DNA of 64,000 nt, taken from positions 1-64,000 of the forward strand of contig NZ_QPGR01000001.1 of the NCBI RefSeq assembly GCF_004323845.1. The letters run 5' to 3'. This document shows positions 1 through 10,028 of the stretch, piece after piece. The number at the start of each line of letters is the position of its first letter. Within the stretch, counting starts at the first letter, position 1. The position numbers and the translations under genes were made by a program. Source of the DNA: Campylobacter novaezeelandiae. Lineage in GTDB: Bacteria > Campylobacterota > Campylobacteria > Campylobacterales > Campylobacteraceae. A model generated the notes under the pieces. It was given only the letters and a program-made list of their open reading frames with translations. It searched no databases and had not been told where the DNA came from.

Positions 1-1233
1 CCCTATCCTTCTTTACTTGATCCAAATAAATTAAAGGATATAAATGAAGAATTAAATTATCATAGTATTGATGCTAATCTTGCATGGGAGTTAAACTTAC
101 CTTTACCTGATAATTATGAGTTTGTATGGTTTTTTAATCACGGTTCTGGTGCTTGTGCTTTAATGCATTTTTTATTTTTATTAGGTAATTTTAATACTAT
201 TGATTATTTTTGCGGAGGCGAAGGAAATATTCGCTATATTAAATTTTATAATAGACTTTTAGAGCTTAGGGGTCAAAGGAATATTATAACTATTAATGAT
301 ATTGCGCCTGATTGGTATGGCGGTAAAGAAAAAAGGGATAAATTATTTTTTTCATTTATAAAAATAACTCCTGTGTTATTTCAAATAAGGGATCCTATGG
401 AGTTAATTAAACATGCCTATGGTAGAAAATGGGGGAGTGATTTGGCTAAAACAAGAGAATTTGATTTAAGTTATAATTTTGAAGATGTTGTAAAAGATAT
501 TCAAAAATATAGTTATAACTTACCAGATACTCTAGATGGACAAAAATCTCAAAATTTTTTTTGGAGAACATTAAAGGACTGTTTTTTTAGGTTTAAAGAT
601 TATACTTATCTAGATGTTTCTCAAATAAAAGGCGAAAGAACTATTCAAACTTTGAAGAATCTTGCACAAGAATTTAAATTTAAAGAACCAAATAAAGAGC
701 AAGAAATATATTTAACAAGAGAAATGTTTGGTGGAAATCTTTATTTTTTACTTCCATTAACGCTTTATGCAAACAAAGAAGATCTTTATAAGAAAAGAAA
801 AAATGAAATTCTTAATAAGAGTTCCCAAAGTATTGTTATTCATATACAAGCTTTAAATCATAATACTGATTTTATAGATCTTTATCAAATACTAGATATT
901 CCAGTAACTAAAAATTTAATAGGTATTTATATTCATAAAGATGATTACAGAAAATTACAAAATGATAATGAATTTTTCAAGAGATTATCTAAATATCTAA
1001 AAGAATTTATATCTAAATTACATGCAAGAATTGAAATAGAAGATGATTTAATGCTTAAGACTACAGATGTTTTGGAACATTTAAGAGCCAACAAAAAGGC
1101 TAGACTTAGTGCAAAGTCAATACTAGATGAAGAATTAACCTATATTAAACAACAACGACCTGATATAGTGGCTTCTTGGAAATACTATCAAGAATTTGAA
1201 AAAATGTGTGAAGAATTAGATGGAGGGAGTTAA
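1..1233 (+). CDS. DUF2972-like protein, 5'-truncated by window edge
   Basis: The reading frame is open from base 1 to the TAA at 1231-1233, so the true start lies upstream and the ATG at 163 is only internal. The visible part is about 410 residues. It contains the stretch 'LPLPDNYEFVWFFNHGSG' near the left edge and 'RDPMELIKHAYGRKWGSDLA' further in. I recognise these as typical of the Campylobacter DUF2972 family (the Cj0617/Cj1305c/Cj1306c/Cj1310c type), whose biochemical role is unknown. Some family members sit near flagellin-glycosylation loci and are phase variable through poly-G tracts. No run longer than five G occurs in the visible part. The gene converges with rpoD. The family call is from memory and moderately sure. 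Confidence 0.65.
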   Translation, partial: PYPSLLDPNKLKDINEELNYHSIDANLAWELNLPLPDNYEFVWFFNHGSGACALMHFLFLLGNFNTIDYFCGGEGNIRYIKFYNRLLELRGQRNIITINDIAPDWYGGKEKRDKLFFSFIKITPVLFQIRDPMELIKHAYGRKWGSDLAKTREFDLSYNFEDVVKDIQKYSYNLPDTLDGQKSQNFFWRTLKDCFFRFKDYTYLDVSQIKGERTIQTLKNLAQEFKFKEPNKEQEIYLTREMFGGNLYFLLPLTLYANKEDLYKKRKNEILNKSSQSIVIHIQALNHNTDFIDLYQILDIPVTKNLIGIYIHKDDYRKLQNDNEFFKRLSKYLKEFISKLHARIEIEDDLMLKTTDVLEHLRANKKARLSAKSILDEELTYIKQQRPDIVASWKYYQEFEKMCEELDGGS

Positions 1234-1328
1234 AGATTAAGACTTATCAATAAAATAAAAAATTAATAGTAAAAATTTTTACCCTATAATAAAACCTATT
1301 ACTTTTAAAGGTTTGATAAAAAATAAAA

Positions 1329-1348
1329 GATGGAAAATTATTTCCATC
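1329..1348 (-). terminator. Intrinsic terminator of rpoD
   Basis: Perfect 8-bp inverted repeat GATGGAAA / TTTCCATC with a 4-nt loop that contains the rpoD stop codon. On the minus strand it is followed by the T-rich tract CTTTTATTTTTTA at 1316-1328, which is the layout of a rho-independent terminator. Confidence 0.7.
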
Positions 1349-3203
1349 CTTCTATATAGTTTTTAAGCTTTCTTCCAACTTTAGGATGTTTTAATTTTTT
1401 AATAGCTGAACTTTCTATTTGACGCACTCTTTCTCTGGTTACATTAAGTTCTTTGCCGATTTCTTCTAGGGTTCTATCGCTTTCATCGTCCATCAAACCA
1501 AAACGCATACGAATAACTGCTTTTTCTCTATCATTAAGCTGATCTAAAACTTCGTCAATTTGTTCTTTTAGATCATCTTTTAAGATATGATCCATAGGAG
1601 AGAGTGAATTTCTATCTTCTACAAAATCACCAAATTTTCCATCATCTTCATTGCCTATTGGTGCTTCTAATGATATTGGTTCTTTTGTGATTTTAATTAC
1701 TTGTTTTACCTTATCTACGCTTAGACCCACCTCTTTGGCTATAATGCTTACATCAGGTTCTTTGCCATTTTTTTGTAAATGTTCTCGTATGATTTTATTG
1801 ATTTGATTAATAGTTTCTATCATGTGTATAGGAATTCTAATCGTCCTTGCTTGGTCCGCAATTGCTCTTGATATAGCTTGTCTTATCCACCAAGTAGCAT
1901 AGGTTGAGAATTTATAGCCTCTTTTATATTCAAATTTATCCACAGCTTTCATAAGACCTATATTGCCTTCTTGTATAAGGTCTAAAAAAGGAAGACCACG
2001 ATTTGTATAGCGTTTCGCGATACTTACCACTAAACGTAAATTTGATTTAGCCATTCTTGCTTTGGCCTCATCTGAAATTTTTTTCCCACGTTTAATTTGC
2101 TCTAGAATTTCTTTAAGATGATTTTTTTCAAGATCAAATCCTTTTTTACTAGCTTCTTTAGTTTGAAAGAGTTTTTTGATCTCCATATATGTGCTAACCA
2201 TAGTAGTTTCTAGTGATTTTTCGGCGATTTCTTCCTTGCTTAATTTTGTAATATCTTTTAAAATATTTGCATGGCGTGTTTTAAGTTCTTCTGAAAACAT
2301 TGGCAAACGATATTCTAAACGTTTGAGCTCTTTATCAAATTCTTCATCACTTTTAAGAGCTGTTTCCATTGATTTTACAATTTCTGAAATGAGTTTTGAA
2401 GTAGGACCTAAATCCATAAGTTTTTCTTTAAGAATATTCTTTTTAAAGGCGATACTTAGTTTATCAAGCAATTCATCATTATCACTTTCTTTGTTATCTG
2501 TTTTACTCACTTTAAGCCAATCTTTTTTTGCTTTTTCTAGAGCTTTAAATTTTTCTATAACCTTTAAAGTTCTTTCGTCTTCTTTTTTCTTATTTTTTTT
2601 GTTTTTATCTTCATTTTCATTTTCTAATTCTTCATCTTCTTCTTCAAGCTCATCATTTTTATCATCATTTTTATCATCATCATCAAAACTTTTAAAAAGT
2701 TCTTTTACTCTTCTTTCTCTATTTATTAAAGGTTCTTTATAGTCTAAGATAAAATCAATCAAATAAGGAACAGAACAAAAAGCATCAATTATTATATCTT
2801 CTCCTAGTTCTATTTTTTTAGAGATTTCTATTTCTTCATCTTTGCTAAGTAGAGCAATTTGTCCCATTTCTCTTAGATACATACGCACAGGGGAATCTGA
2901 TCTACTCCATTCTAACAAATCATTTTCATTTGCCAGATCAAATTCACTTTCTAAACTAGTATCTTGAAGTTTTTGTTTTTCTTCTTGTAATCTTTTAGCA
3001 TCTTCTATATTTTTAATTTGTGCAATTTCAGCTGCAGAAAAAAGTTGAACTTTATATTTTTTGATTAAAGTCTGTATTTTTTTTGCTATAGATGCATTAG
3101 GTTGTTTTGAAAGATATTTAACTAACTTTTCATAAGTAATATAATCTTTTTCATTTTCTTTAAACAGTTCTTCTAATTCTGCTTCTTGAGTTTTTGTGCT
3201 CAT
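1338..3203 (-). CDS. rpoD: RNA polymerase primary sigma factor RpoD (sigma-70)
   Basis: Housekeeping sigma factor that directs RNA polymerase to most promoters. The 621-residue product has the N-terminal region 1.1 fold, a [11 protein letters not shown] region 1.2 motif near residue 105, and a core region 2 block ([19 protein letters not shown], then [12 protein letters not shown]) around residues 400-445. The region 4.2 helix-turn-helix ([20 protein letters not shown]) lies near the C-terminus. Its length matches C. jejuni RpoD. The non-conserved region between 1.2 and 2 holds a strikingly acidic Asp/Glu/Lys/Asn-rich low-complexity stretch around residues 170-215. It is transcribed divergently from flgG2 and converges on the DUF2972-like gene. 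Confidence 0.97.
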   Translation of the reverse strand: MSTKTQEAELEELFKENEKDYITYEKLVKYLSKQPNASIAKKIQTLIKKYKVQLFSAAEIAQIKNIEDAKRLQEEKQKLQDTSLESEFDLANENDLLEWSRSDSPVRMYLREMGQIALLSKDEEIEISKKIELGEDIIIDAFCSVPYLIDFILDYKEPLINRERRVKELFKSFDDDDKNDDKNDELEEEDEELENENEDKNKKNKKKEDERTLKVIEKFKALEKAKKDWLKVSKTDNKESDNDELLDKLSIAFKKNILKEKLMDLGPTSKLISEIVKSMETALKSDEEFDKELKRLEYRLPMFSEELKTRHANILKDITKLSKEEIAEKSLETTMVSTYMEIKKLFQTKEASKKGFDLEKNHLKEILEQIKRGKKISDEAKARMAKSNLRLVVSIAKRYTNRGLPFLDLIQEGNIGLMKAVDKFEYKRGYKFSTYATWWIRQAISRAIADQARTIRIPIHMIETINQINKIIREHLQKNGKEPDVSIIAKEVGLSVDKVKQVIKITKEPISLEAPIGNEDDGKFGDFVEDRNSLSPMDHILKDDLKEQIDEVLDQLNDREKAVIRMRFGLMDDESDRTLEEIGKELNVTRERVRQIESSAIKKLKHPKVGRKLKNYIEGWK

Positions 3204-3304
3204 TGACTTCCTTGTTTATTATATTTTTACATTAAATTTAATATTTTAGCTAAAATTTTCTTAAAAATTTATATTTTCATTATAATTTGATATTAAAATG
3301 ATTT

Positions 3305-3322
3305 TTGGAACACTCTTTGCTT
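3305..3322 (+). promoter_or_regulatory. Sigma-54 promoter of flgG2-flgG
   Basis: TTGGAACACTCTTTGCTT has GG at 3307-3308 and GC at 3319-3320, separated by exactly 10 bases. This is the -24/-12 arrangement of Campylobacter RpoN promoters. It lies 39 bases before the flgG2 start, as expected for a rod gene under FlgS/FlgR control. Confidence 0.85.
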
Positions 3323-3360
3323 TAATGCATTTTGAAAATTAAAAAAATATAGGTGAAAAT

Positions 3361-4173
3361 ATGCAAAATGGATATTATCAAGCAACAGGTGGCATGGTAA
3401 CACAGTTTAATAGATTGGATGTAATTACAAATAATCTTGCTAATATTAATACAAGTGGCTACAAAAGAGATGATGTTGTTATTGCAGATTTTAAAAGGAT
3501 TTTTAAAGAAACTCAAGATGAGTTGCCTATACAAAATCATACAAGAGATGCTTCAAGATTTGTTAATACTACAGTTGATAGGGTTCCACAAATTGATCAA
3601 GAGTATACAGACTTTACTATGGGTTCTTTAAAAACTACTAATAATCCTTTAGATCTTGCAATAACTAGAGAAGATGCTTTTTATCTTGTCCAAACTAATA
3701 ATGGAGAAATAAGACTTACAAAGGATGGAAATTTTCAACTTGATGATGAGGGTTATTTAGTTAATAAACAAGGTTATAAAGTTTTAAATTCTAACTATTT
3801 TGATAATCCAGAAAATGCTTGGATTAAAGTAAATGAAAACGCAAATTATATTAATGTGGATAAAAATGGAAATATTTCCGTTGATGGAAATCAAAACTCA
3901 AGATTATTTATCGCTCAAGTTGATGATATAAGAGCCTTGCAAAAAGATGGCGATAATGTATATAAAATTGATGATTTAACAAGAATTAGAGATTTGGATA
4001 ATTCAAATTCAGTAAGACAAGGTTTTTCTCAAGGATCAAATGTAAATCCTGTTACTGAAATGGTAGGTCTTATAGAGGCTAATAGAATGGTTGAAATGTA
4101 TCAAAAAGTTATGACAGCACACATGGATGATTTAAACCAAGATGCTATCAATAAACTTGCAAGTGTTAAATAA
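3361..4173 (+). CDS. flgG2: Flagellar proximal rod protein FlgF/FlgG2
   Basis: Rod component of the flagellar basal body, secreted by the flagellar export apparatus and assembled in the periplasm. The 270-residue protein begins with the conserved rod/hook N-terminal motif (NRLDVITNNLANINTSGYKR) and ends with the partner C-terminal helix (EMVGLIEANRMVEMYQKVM). It is the first gene of a two-gene unit with flgG, 25 bases upstream of it, and is preceded by a sigma-54 promoter. In C. jejuni the counterpart (Cj0697) is named flgG2; by position and sequence it may serve as FlgF. Confidence 0.92.
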   Translation: MQNGYYQATGGMVTQFNRLDVITNNLANINTSGYKRDDVVIADFKRIFKETQDELPIQNHTRDASRFVNTTVDRVPQIDQEYTDFTMGSLKTTNNPLDLAITREDAFYLVQTNNGEIRLTKDGNFQLDDEGYLVNKQGYKVLNSNYFDNPENAWIKVNENANYINVDKNGNISVDGNQNSRLFIAQVDDIRALQKDGDNVYKIDDLTRIRDLDNSNSVRQGFSQGSNVNPVTEMVGLIEANRMVEMYQKVMTAHMDDLNQDAINKLASVK

Positions 4174-4198
4174 TTAAATAAATCAAAAGGATAAAACT

Positions 4199-4990
4199 AT
4201 GATGAGATCACTTCATACTGCTGCTACTGGAATGATAGCACAGCAAACACAAATTGATGTTACTTCAAATAATATTGCAAATGTTAATACAGTAGGGTTT
4301 AAAAAGTCAAGAGCTGAATTTGCTGATCTTATGTATCAAACCATGAAGTATGCAGGAACTTCAACTTCGGCTACTACTTTATCTCCTTCTGGTATAGAAG
4401 TTGGTGTTGGTGTGCGTCCAACTGCGATTACTAAAATTTTTACAGAAGGAAGTTTTAAGGCTACTAGTACAGATGGTTTGGATATGGCTATTGCTGGAAA
4501 TGGATTTTTTCAAGTGCAACTTCCTGATGGAACCATAGGTTATACCAGAAATGGGCAATTTACAAAAGATAATGAAGGAAATATAGTAAATTCAGACGGA
4601 TATAGACTTTTGCCTGAAATGACTATTCCAGAAGGTGCTATAGCGATCAATGTTGCTACAGATGGAACTGTTTCTGTAATGCTTCCAGGAGAACAACAAG
4701 AAACGCAAATTGGACAAGTAGAGCTTGTCCAATTTATCAATCCTGCTGGGCTTCATTCAATAGGAGATAATCTTTATTTAGAAACAGGTGCAAGTGGAGC
4801 TCCGGTTGCTGGAATTGCAGGACAAGATGGCTTAGGACAAATCAAACATGGTTTTGTGGAGCTTAGTAATGTTCAGCTTGTTGAAGAGATGACAGATCTT
4901 ATTACAGGGCAAAGAGCTTATGAGGCTGGTTCAAAAGCGATCACAACAAGTGATGATATGTTAAGCATAGTTAATCAGCTCAAACGATAA
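4199..4990 (+). CDS. flgG: Flagellar distal rod protein FlgG
   Basis: Distal rod protein that forms the drive shaft of the flagellum through the periplasm and the P and L rings. The 263-residue product has the N-terminal motif TAATGMIAQQTQIDVTSNNI and the conserved segment LSNVQLVEEMTDLITGQRAY near the C-terminus. Its length is typical of FlgG. The start is ATG-ATG at 4199, preceded by AAAGGATA. It is downstream of flgG2 in the same sigma-54 transcription unit and is followed by a strong hairpin. Confidence 0.96.
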   Translation: MMRSLHTAATGMIAQQTQIDVTSNNIANVNTVGFKKSRAEFADLMYQTMKYAGTSTSATTLSPSGIEVGVGVRPTAITKIFTEGSFKATSTDGLDMAIAGNGFFQVQLPDGTIGYTRNGQFTKDNEGNIVNSDGYRLLPEMTIPEGAIAINVATDGTVSVMLPGEQQETQIGQVELVQFINPAGLHSIGDNLYLETGASGAPVAGIAGQDGLGQIKHGFVELSNVQLVEEMTDLITGQRAYEAGSKAITTSDDMLSIVNQLKR

Positions 4991-4999
4991 TTTTCAAAT

Positions 5000-5033
5000 T
5001 TTTCTAAATAATTGTTTAATATTATTTAGAAAA
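5000..5033 (+). terminator. Hairpin terminator after flgG
   Basis: Perfect 13-bp inverted repeat TTTTCTAAATAAT / ATTATTTAGAAAA with an 8-nt loop, followed by the T-rich sequence TTCTATCATTCTTATTC. It begins 10 bases after the flgG stop and separates the rod genes from the nap operon. Confidence 0.65.
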
Positions 5034-5203
5034 TTCTATCATTCTTATTCTTCTAAAATATTATTATTTAAATAAATTATTTAAGACTCAAAATATCCTA
5101 AATAGATATTTTGAAATTATTTCTTTTGACTGCTAAATTAATATTGTTTTTATTAAGCATAAACTATAATAAAATTTTTATCTTTAAATTTTTGGAGGAA
5201 AAA

Positions 5204-7972
5204 ATGAATAGAAGGGATTTCATTAAGAATACCGCTATTGCAAGTGCTGCAAGTGTTGCAGGGCTTAGTGTTCCTAGTTTTGCTTCTAATGAAGAAAATT
5301 GGAAATGGGATAAAGCAGTTTGTAGATTTTGTGGAACAGGCTGTGGAATTATGATTGCTAGAAAAGATGGTAAAATAGTGGCTACAAAAGGAGATCCAGC
5401 AGCTCCAGTTAATAGGGGGCTTAATTGTATTAAGGGTTATTTTAATGCAAAAATTATGTATGGAGAGGATAGATTAGTAACTCCTTTATTGCGTGTTAAT
5501 GAAAAAGGCGAATTTGATAAAAAAGGTAAATTTAAACAAGTTTCTTGGCAAAGAGCCTTTGATGAAATGGAAAAGCAATTTAAAAAAACTTATAATGAAT
5601 TAGGTGTTAGCGGTATAGGTATATTTGGAAGTGGTCAATATACCATTCAAGAAGGATATGCTGCATTAAAACTTGCAAAAGCTGGCTTTAGAACAAATAA
5701 TATTGATCCAAATGCAAGACATTGTATGGCATCTGCAGTAATTGGATTTATGCAAACTTTTGGTATAGATGAACCTGCAGGTTGTTATGATGATATAGAA
5801 TTAACAGATACTATTATAACTTGGGGTGCAAATATGGCTGAAATGCATCCTATTCTTTGGTCAAGGGTAAGTGATAGAAAATTAAGCAATCTTGATAAGG
5901 TAAAAATAGTAAATTTAAGTACTTATTCTAATAGAACTTCAAATATAGCAGATATTGAAATTATTTTTAAACCAAATACAGATTTAGCAATTTGGAATTT
6001 TATTGCTAGAGAAATTGTATATAATTATCCAGAAGCAATAGATAAGAAATTTATTGATAAACATTGTGTTTTTGCTACAGGATATACCGATATTGGTTAT
6101 GGTATGAGAAATGATCCAAATCATCCAAAATTTAAAGAATCAGAAAAAGATATCGTTGAAAAAGAAAATGTTATTACTTTAGATGATGAAGAGGCAACTT
6201 CACTCGCTTATCTTGGTGTTAAAAAAGGTGATAAATTCTATATGAAACATAGAAATCAAGCTAGTGATAACTGGGAGATTAGTTTTGATGAATTTAAAAA
6301 AGCTTTAAGTCCTTATACGCTTGATTATGTTGCAGAAGTTTCTAAAGGTGATGATAATGAATCTTTAGAAGATTTTAAGAAAAAACTTCAACAACTAGCA
6401 AATTTATATATTGAAAAAAATCGTAAAGTGGTAAGTTTTTGGACTATGGGTTTTAATCAGCATACACGTGGATCTTGGGTAAATGAACAAGCCTATATGG
6501 TGCATTTGTTACTAGGTAAACAATCAAAACCTGGAAATGGCGCATTTTCTTTAACAGGACAACCTAGTGCTTGTGGAACGGCTAGAGAGGTTGGAACTTT
6601 TGCTCATCGTTTGCCAGCAGATATGGTTGTTGCAAATCCAAAACATAGAGAGATTTCAGAAAAAATTTGGAAAGTTCCTTCAAAAACTATCAATCCAAAA
6701 CCAGGATCTGCTTTTGTTGATATAATGAGAAACTTAGAAGATGGAAAAATCAAATTTATTTGGGTTCAAGTAAATAATCCTTGGCAAAATACTGCTAATG
6801 CAAATCACTGGATTGAAGCAGCAAGAAATATGGATAATTTCATCGTAGTAAGTGATTGTTATCCTGGAATTTCAGCAAAAGTGGCTGATTTAATTTTACC
6901 AAGTGCTATGATATATGAAAAATGGGGCGCTTATGGTAATGCTGAAAGAAGAACGCAACATTGGCGTCAACAAGTTTTACCTGTAGGTGAAGCTATGAGT
7001 GATACTTGGCAAATTATGGAATTTGCAAAAAGGTTTAAACTTAAAGAAGTATGGAAAGAACAAAAAGTAGATGATAAATTAACATTACCAAATGTTTTAG
7101 AAGATGCTAAAAATATGGGATATAATGAAGAGGATACTCTTTATGATGTTCTTTTTGCGAATACAGAAGCTAAGAGTTTTGGTACCGAAGATGAAGTAGC
7201 TAAAGGATTTGATAATACTGATGCTAAAGGTGATGAAAGAAATATCATAGGAAGTGATGGTAAAGAATTTAAGGGTTATGGATTTTTTGTTCAAAAATAT
7301 CTTTGGGAAGAATATCGCAAATTTGGTTTAGGTCACGGACATGATTTAGCTGAGTTTGATACTTATCATAAGGTAAGAGGTTTAAGATGGCCTGTTGTTA
7401 ATGGAAAAGAAACACAATGGCGCTTTAATACTAAATTTGACTATTATGCAAAAAAAGCTGCTCCAAATTCTGATTTTGCTTTCTATGGAGAGTTTGATAA
7501 AATGCTAGCTAAGGGTGATTTGATTGCTCCAAAAGATGATAAAAAATATAGCATTAAAAATAAAGCAAAAATTTTCTTTAGACCATTTATGAAAGCCCCT
7601 GAAAGACCAAGTAAAGAATATCCATTCTGGCTTGCAACGGGTAGGGTGCTTGAGCACTGGCATAGTGGAACTATGACTATGCGTGTTCCTGAGCTTTATA
7701 GGGCTGTTCCTGAGGCACTTTGCTATATAAATGAGATTGATGCTAAAAACTTATCTTTAAATCAAGGTGATTTAGTTTGGATTGAATCTCGTCGTGGAAA
7801 AGTTAAAGCGCGTATAGATATGAGAGGTAGAAATAAGCCACCTGTTGGATTAGTTTATGTACCTTGGTTTGATGAAAATGTTTATATCAATAAAGTAACT
7901 TTAGATGCTACTTGTCCATTGTCAAAACAAACCGATTATAAAAAGTGTGCAGTTAAGATTACTAAGGCTTAA
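5204..7972 (+). CDS. napA: Periplasmic nitrate reductase catalytic subunit NapA
   Basis: Reduces nitrate to nitrite in the periplasm with a bis-MGD molybdenum centre and one [4Fe-4S] cluster. I place the start at the ATG at 5204, behind TTTGGAGGAA. This gives 922 residues, close to the C. jejuni enzyme, with a twin-arginine signal ([10 protein letters not shown]). An open frame continues 31 codons upstream but lacks a ribosome site and would bury the Tat motif. Cluster ligands are C40, C43, C47 and C75, and the Mo-ligating cysteine is C174 in NARHCMAS. Compared with the ~830-residue enterobacterial NapA it has the long insertions typical of epsilonproteobacteria, around residues 300-400 and 680-780. 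It is first in a napAGHBLD operon. Confidence 0.97.
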   Translation: MNRRDFIKNTAIASAASVAGLSVPSFASNEENWKWDKAVCRFCGTGCGIMIARKDGKIVATKGDPAAPVNRGLNCIKGYFNAKIMYGEDRLVTPLLRVNEKGEFDKKGKFKQVSWQRAFDEMEKQFKKTYNELGVSGIGIFGSGQYTIQEGYAALKLAKAGFRTNNIDPNARHCMASAVIGFMQTFGIDEPAGCYDDIELTDTIITWGANMAEMHPILWSRVSDRKLSNLDKVKIVNLSTYSNRTSNIADIEIIFKPNTDLAIWNFIAREIVYNYPEAIDKKFIDKHCVFATGYTDIGYGMRNDPNHPKFKESEKDIVEKENVITLDDEEATSLAYLGVKKGDKFYMKHRNQASDNWEISFDEFKKALSPYTLDYVAEVSKGDDNESLEDFKKKLQQLANLYIEKNRKVVSFWTMGFNQHTRGSWVNEQAYMVHLLLGKQSKPGNGAFSLTGQPSACGTAREVGTFAHRLPADMVVANPKHREISEKIWKVPSKTINPKPGSAFVDIMRNLEDGKIKFIWVQVNNPWQNTANANHWIEAARNMDNFIVVSDCYPGISAKVADLILPSAMIYEKWGAYGNAERRTQHWRQQVLPVGEAMSDTWQIMEFAKRFKLKEVWKEQKVDDKLTLPNVLEDAKNMGYNEEDTLYDVLFANTEAKSFGTEDEVAKGFDNTDAKGDERNIIGSDGKEFKGYGFFVQKYLWEEYRKFGLGHGHDLAEFDTYHKVRGLRWPVVNGKETQWRFNTKFDYYAKKAAPNSDFAFYGEFDKMLAKGDLIAPKDDKKYSIKNKAKIFFRPFMKAPERPSKEYPFWLATGRVLEHWHSGTMTMRVPELYRAVPEALCYINEIDAKNLSLNQGDLVWIESRRGKVKARIDMRGRNKPPVGLVYVPWFDENVYINKVTLDATCPLSKQTDYKKCAVKITKA

Positions 7973-7978
7973 GACCCA

Positions 7979-8725
7979 ATGCAAAGAAGAGAATTTTTCA
8001 TAAAAAGTTTTAAAAATTTGTGTCTTTGTGCAGGAGGAGGCTTTTTGGCTAGCTTAGCCTTAAATGCTAAAGATAGATATTATCTTAGACCTCCTGGTGC
8101 TGATAATGAAGAAAGATTTTTATCAAAATGTATTCGTTGTGGACTTTGCGTTAATGCTTGCCCATATGATACTTTAAAACTTGCTTCTTTACTTGATGCG
8201 CCTCAAAATGGGACACCTTTTTTTGAAGCGAGAAAAATTCCTTGTTATTTATGTGAAGATATACCTTGCATTAGAGACTGTCCAACAGATGCTTTAGATA
8301 AAAAGTATCTTGAAAAAAAGGATGGAATTTTTGAAGTGAAAATAGGCATAGCTATTGTTGATAGTGCTTCGTGTGTGGCATATTGGGGAATTCAATGTGA
8401 TGCATGTTATAGGGCCTGTCCTTTAATCGACAAGGCTTTAAAACTTGAATTTAAAAGAAATGAACGCACAGCAAAACATGCTTTTTTATTGCCTGTTGTA
8501 GATCATGAAGTCTGCGTTGGTTGTGGACTTTGTGAGCTTGCTTGTATTACTCAAGAACCAGCTATTAAAGTTTTACCAAGAAAATTTGTTTTAGGTAAAG
8601 CAGGATCTCATTATATAAAAGGTTGGGATAAGGAAGATGAAAAACGTTTAAATGAAGATGATACAAAAAACAAAACAAAACAAAATAGAGCACAAGATTA
8701 TCTTAACAATGAGGAAATGCTATGA
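7979..8725 (+). CDS. napG: Ferredoxin-type quinol dehydrogenase component NapG
   Basis: Periplasmic iron-sulfur protein that with membrane-bound NapH passes electrons from menaquinol toward NapB/NapA. The 248-residue product begins with a twin-arginine motif (QRREFFIKSF) and holds four cysteine clusters for [4Fe-4S] centres. Examples are CIRCGLCVNACPYD near residue 45, CYLCEDIPCIRDCP, CDACYRACP and CVGCGLCELACI. It starts 6 bases after the napA stop. As in C. jejuni there is no napC in the window, so NapGH probably supplies the electrons. Confidence 0.95.
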   Translation: MQRREFFIKSFKNLCLCAGGGFLASLALNAKDRYYLRPPGADNEERFLSKCIRCGLCVNACPYDTLKLASLLDAPQNGTPFFEARKIPCYLCEDIPCIRDCPTDALDKKYLEKKDGIFEVKIGIAIVDSASCVAYWGIQCDACYRACPLIDKALKLEFKRNERTAKHAFLLPVVDHEVCVGCGLCELACITQEPAIKVLPRKFVLGKAGSHYIKGWDKEDEKRLNEDDTKNKTKQNRAQDYLNNEEML

Positions 8726-9504
8726 AATACCTTATATTAAGACGTTTTATCCAAATTGCAATTTTGTTTCTTTTTAGTTTTAGTGGTGCTCATTTCATAT
8801 TAAATGGGAATTTAAGTTCTTCTGTTCTTTTTTCAACTATTCCCTTAAGTGATCCTTTTGCCATTTTACAAATTTTTTTAGCAAGCTTGAGTGTAGATAT
8901 AACTATGCTTTTGGGCGCTTTAGTGATTCTTATGCTTTATGGGGTATTTTTAGGAAGAGCATTTTGCTCTTGGGTTTGTCCTGTAAATTTAATCACAGAT
9001 TTTTCTGCTTTTATGCGTAGAAAATTGAATTTTAAAACAAGTAAATTTTTAATCTTAAATAAAAATTTGCGTTATTTTATTTTAGTTTTAGTATTAATTT
9101 TATCTTTTATATTCTCTTTGCCTGTATTTGAAAATTTTTCTTATATAGGTATTATTCATAGAGGAATTATTTTTGGTGGGACTTCTTGGATTTTTGTTGC
9201 TTTTATCATTTTTTGCATAGATACTTTCTTAAGCTCTAGAGCTATTTGTTCTCATATTTGTCCTCTTGGAGCTTTTTATGCTGTAGTTTCTCGTTTTGCA
9301 ATTTTAAAAGTTGAACACAATGTAGATAATTGCACCAAATGTTATCGTTGTGTTAATATATGTCCAGAAAAACAAGTTTTGTGGATGATAGCAAAAAAAA
9401 GTGCTAGTGTAACTTCTGGAGAGTGTATAAGATGTGCAAGATGTATAGAAGTTTGTGATGATAATGCTTTAAATTTTAATATATTCGATTTAAGGAAAAA
9501 ATAA
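8722..9504 (+). CDS. napH: Membrane quinol dehydrogenase component NapH
   Basis: Integral inner-membrane iron-sulfur protein that oxidises menaquinol with NapG. The 260 residues show about four hydrophobic segments. Conserved CxxxCP motifs follow membrane segments (FCSWVCPVN near residue 80 and CSHICPLGA near 175), and two ferredoxin motifs lie at the C-terminus (CTKCYRCVNICP and CIRCARCIEVCD). It overlaps the end of napG by 4 bases, with the ribosome site GAGGAA just before its ATG, which indicates translational coupling. Confidence 0.95.
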   Translation: MKYLILRRFIQIAILFLFSFSGAHFILNGNLSSSVLFSTIPLSDPFAILQIFLASLSVDITMLLGALVILMLYGVFLGRAFCSWVCPVNLITDFSAFMRRKLNFKTSKFLILNKNLRYFILVLVLILSFIFSLPVFENFSYIGIIHRGIIFGGTSWIFVAFIIFCIDTFLSSRAICSHICPLGAFYAVVSRFAILKVEHNVDNCTKCYRCVNICPEKQVLWMIAKKSASVTSGECIRCARCIEVCDDNALNFNIFDLRKK

Positions 9505-10025
9505 TGAAAAAGAAAATATTTTTAGTTTCAACTGCTGCAGCTTTATTTTTGGTTGCTTGTGGAATTAATAGTGGTATAAGCTCAGAGCAAATTGGACTTA
9601 GAAAAGCAAGTTTAGAAAATGAAAATAAAGTTGTTTTAGCTGATATTAACTACAGCGCAGCTCAACCAGGTGAAGCGAGTGTTTATGATAGATCTTATGA
9701 GAATGCTCCTCCGCTAATCCCGCATTCTACAGAAGATTTATTACCTATTACAAAAGATAATAATTCATGTTTAAGTTGTCATGATAAAGCTATTGCTACA
9801 GATGTGGGCGCAACTCCAATTCCTCCAACTCATTATTATGACTTTAGACATAATAAAAGTATGGGCGATGTTATAAGTGATACGAGATTTAACTGTACTC
9901 AATGTCATGTGCCACAAAGTGATGCTAAACCGATAGTAGGAAATACTTTTAAAGCAGATTTTACCAATAAAGATTTGCTTAAAAAATCAAACCTAATTGA
10001 TGTAATCAATGAGGGAGTAAAATAA
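9504..10025 (+). CDS. napB: Periplasmic nitrate reductase cytochrome c subunit NapB
   Basis: Di-haem c-type cytochrome that delivers electrons to NapA. The 173-residue product has an N-terminal signal ending in LVACG, which also resembles a lipobox. It has exactly two CxxCH haem sites, CLSCH at 89-93 and CTQCH at 131-135, with NapB-type histidines near HNKSMGD. The start ATG shares one base with the napH stop. Confidence 0.95.
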   Translation: MKKKIFLVSTAAALFLVACGINSGISSEQIGLRKASLENENKVVLADINYSAAQPGEASVYDRSYENAPPLIPHSTEDLLPITKDNNSCLSCHDKAIATDVGATPIPPTHYYDFRHNKSMGDVISDTRFNCTQCHVPQSDAKPIVGNTFKADFTNKDLLKKSNLIDVINEGVK

Positions 10026-10028
10026 GAT

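Noticed and set aside
2176..2742. 188-residue Ser/Phe-rich open frame opposite rpoD
   Set aside because: It mirrors the acidic repeat of RpoD in the antisense frame and has no ribosome site.
5111..5203. Longer N-terminus for NapA from an upstream ATG
   Set aside because: No ribosome site there, and the twin-arginine signal fits the start at 5204 with GGAGG.
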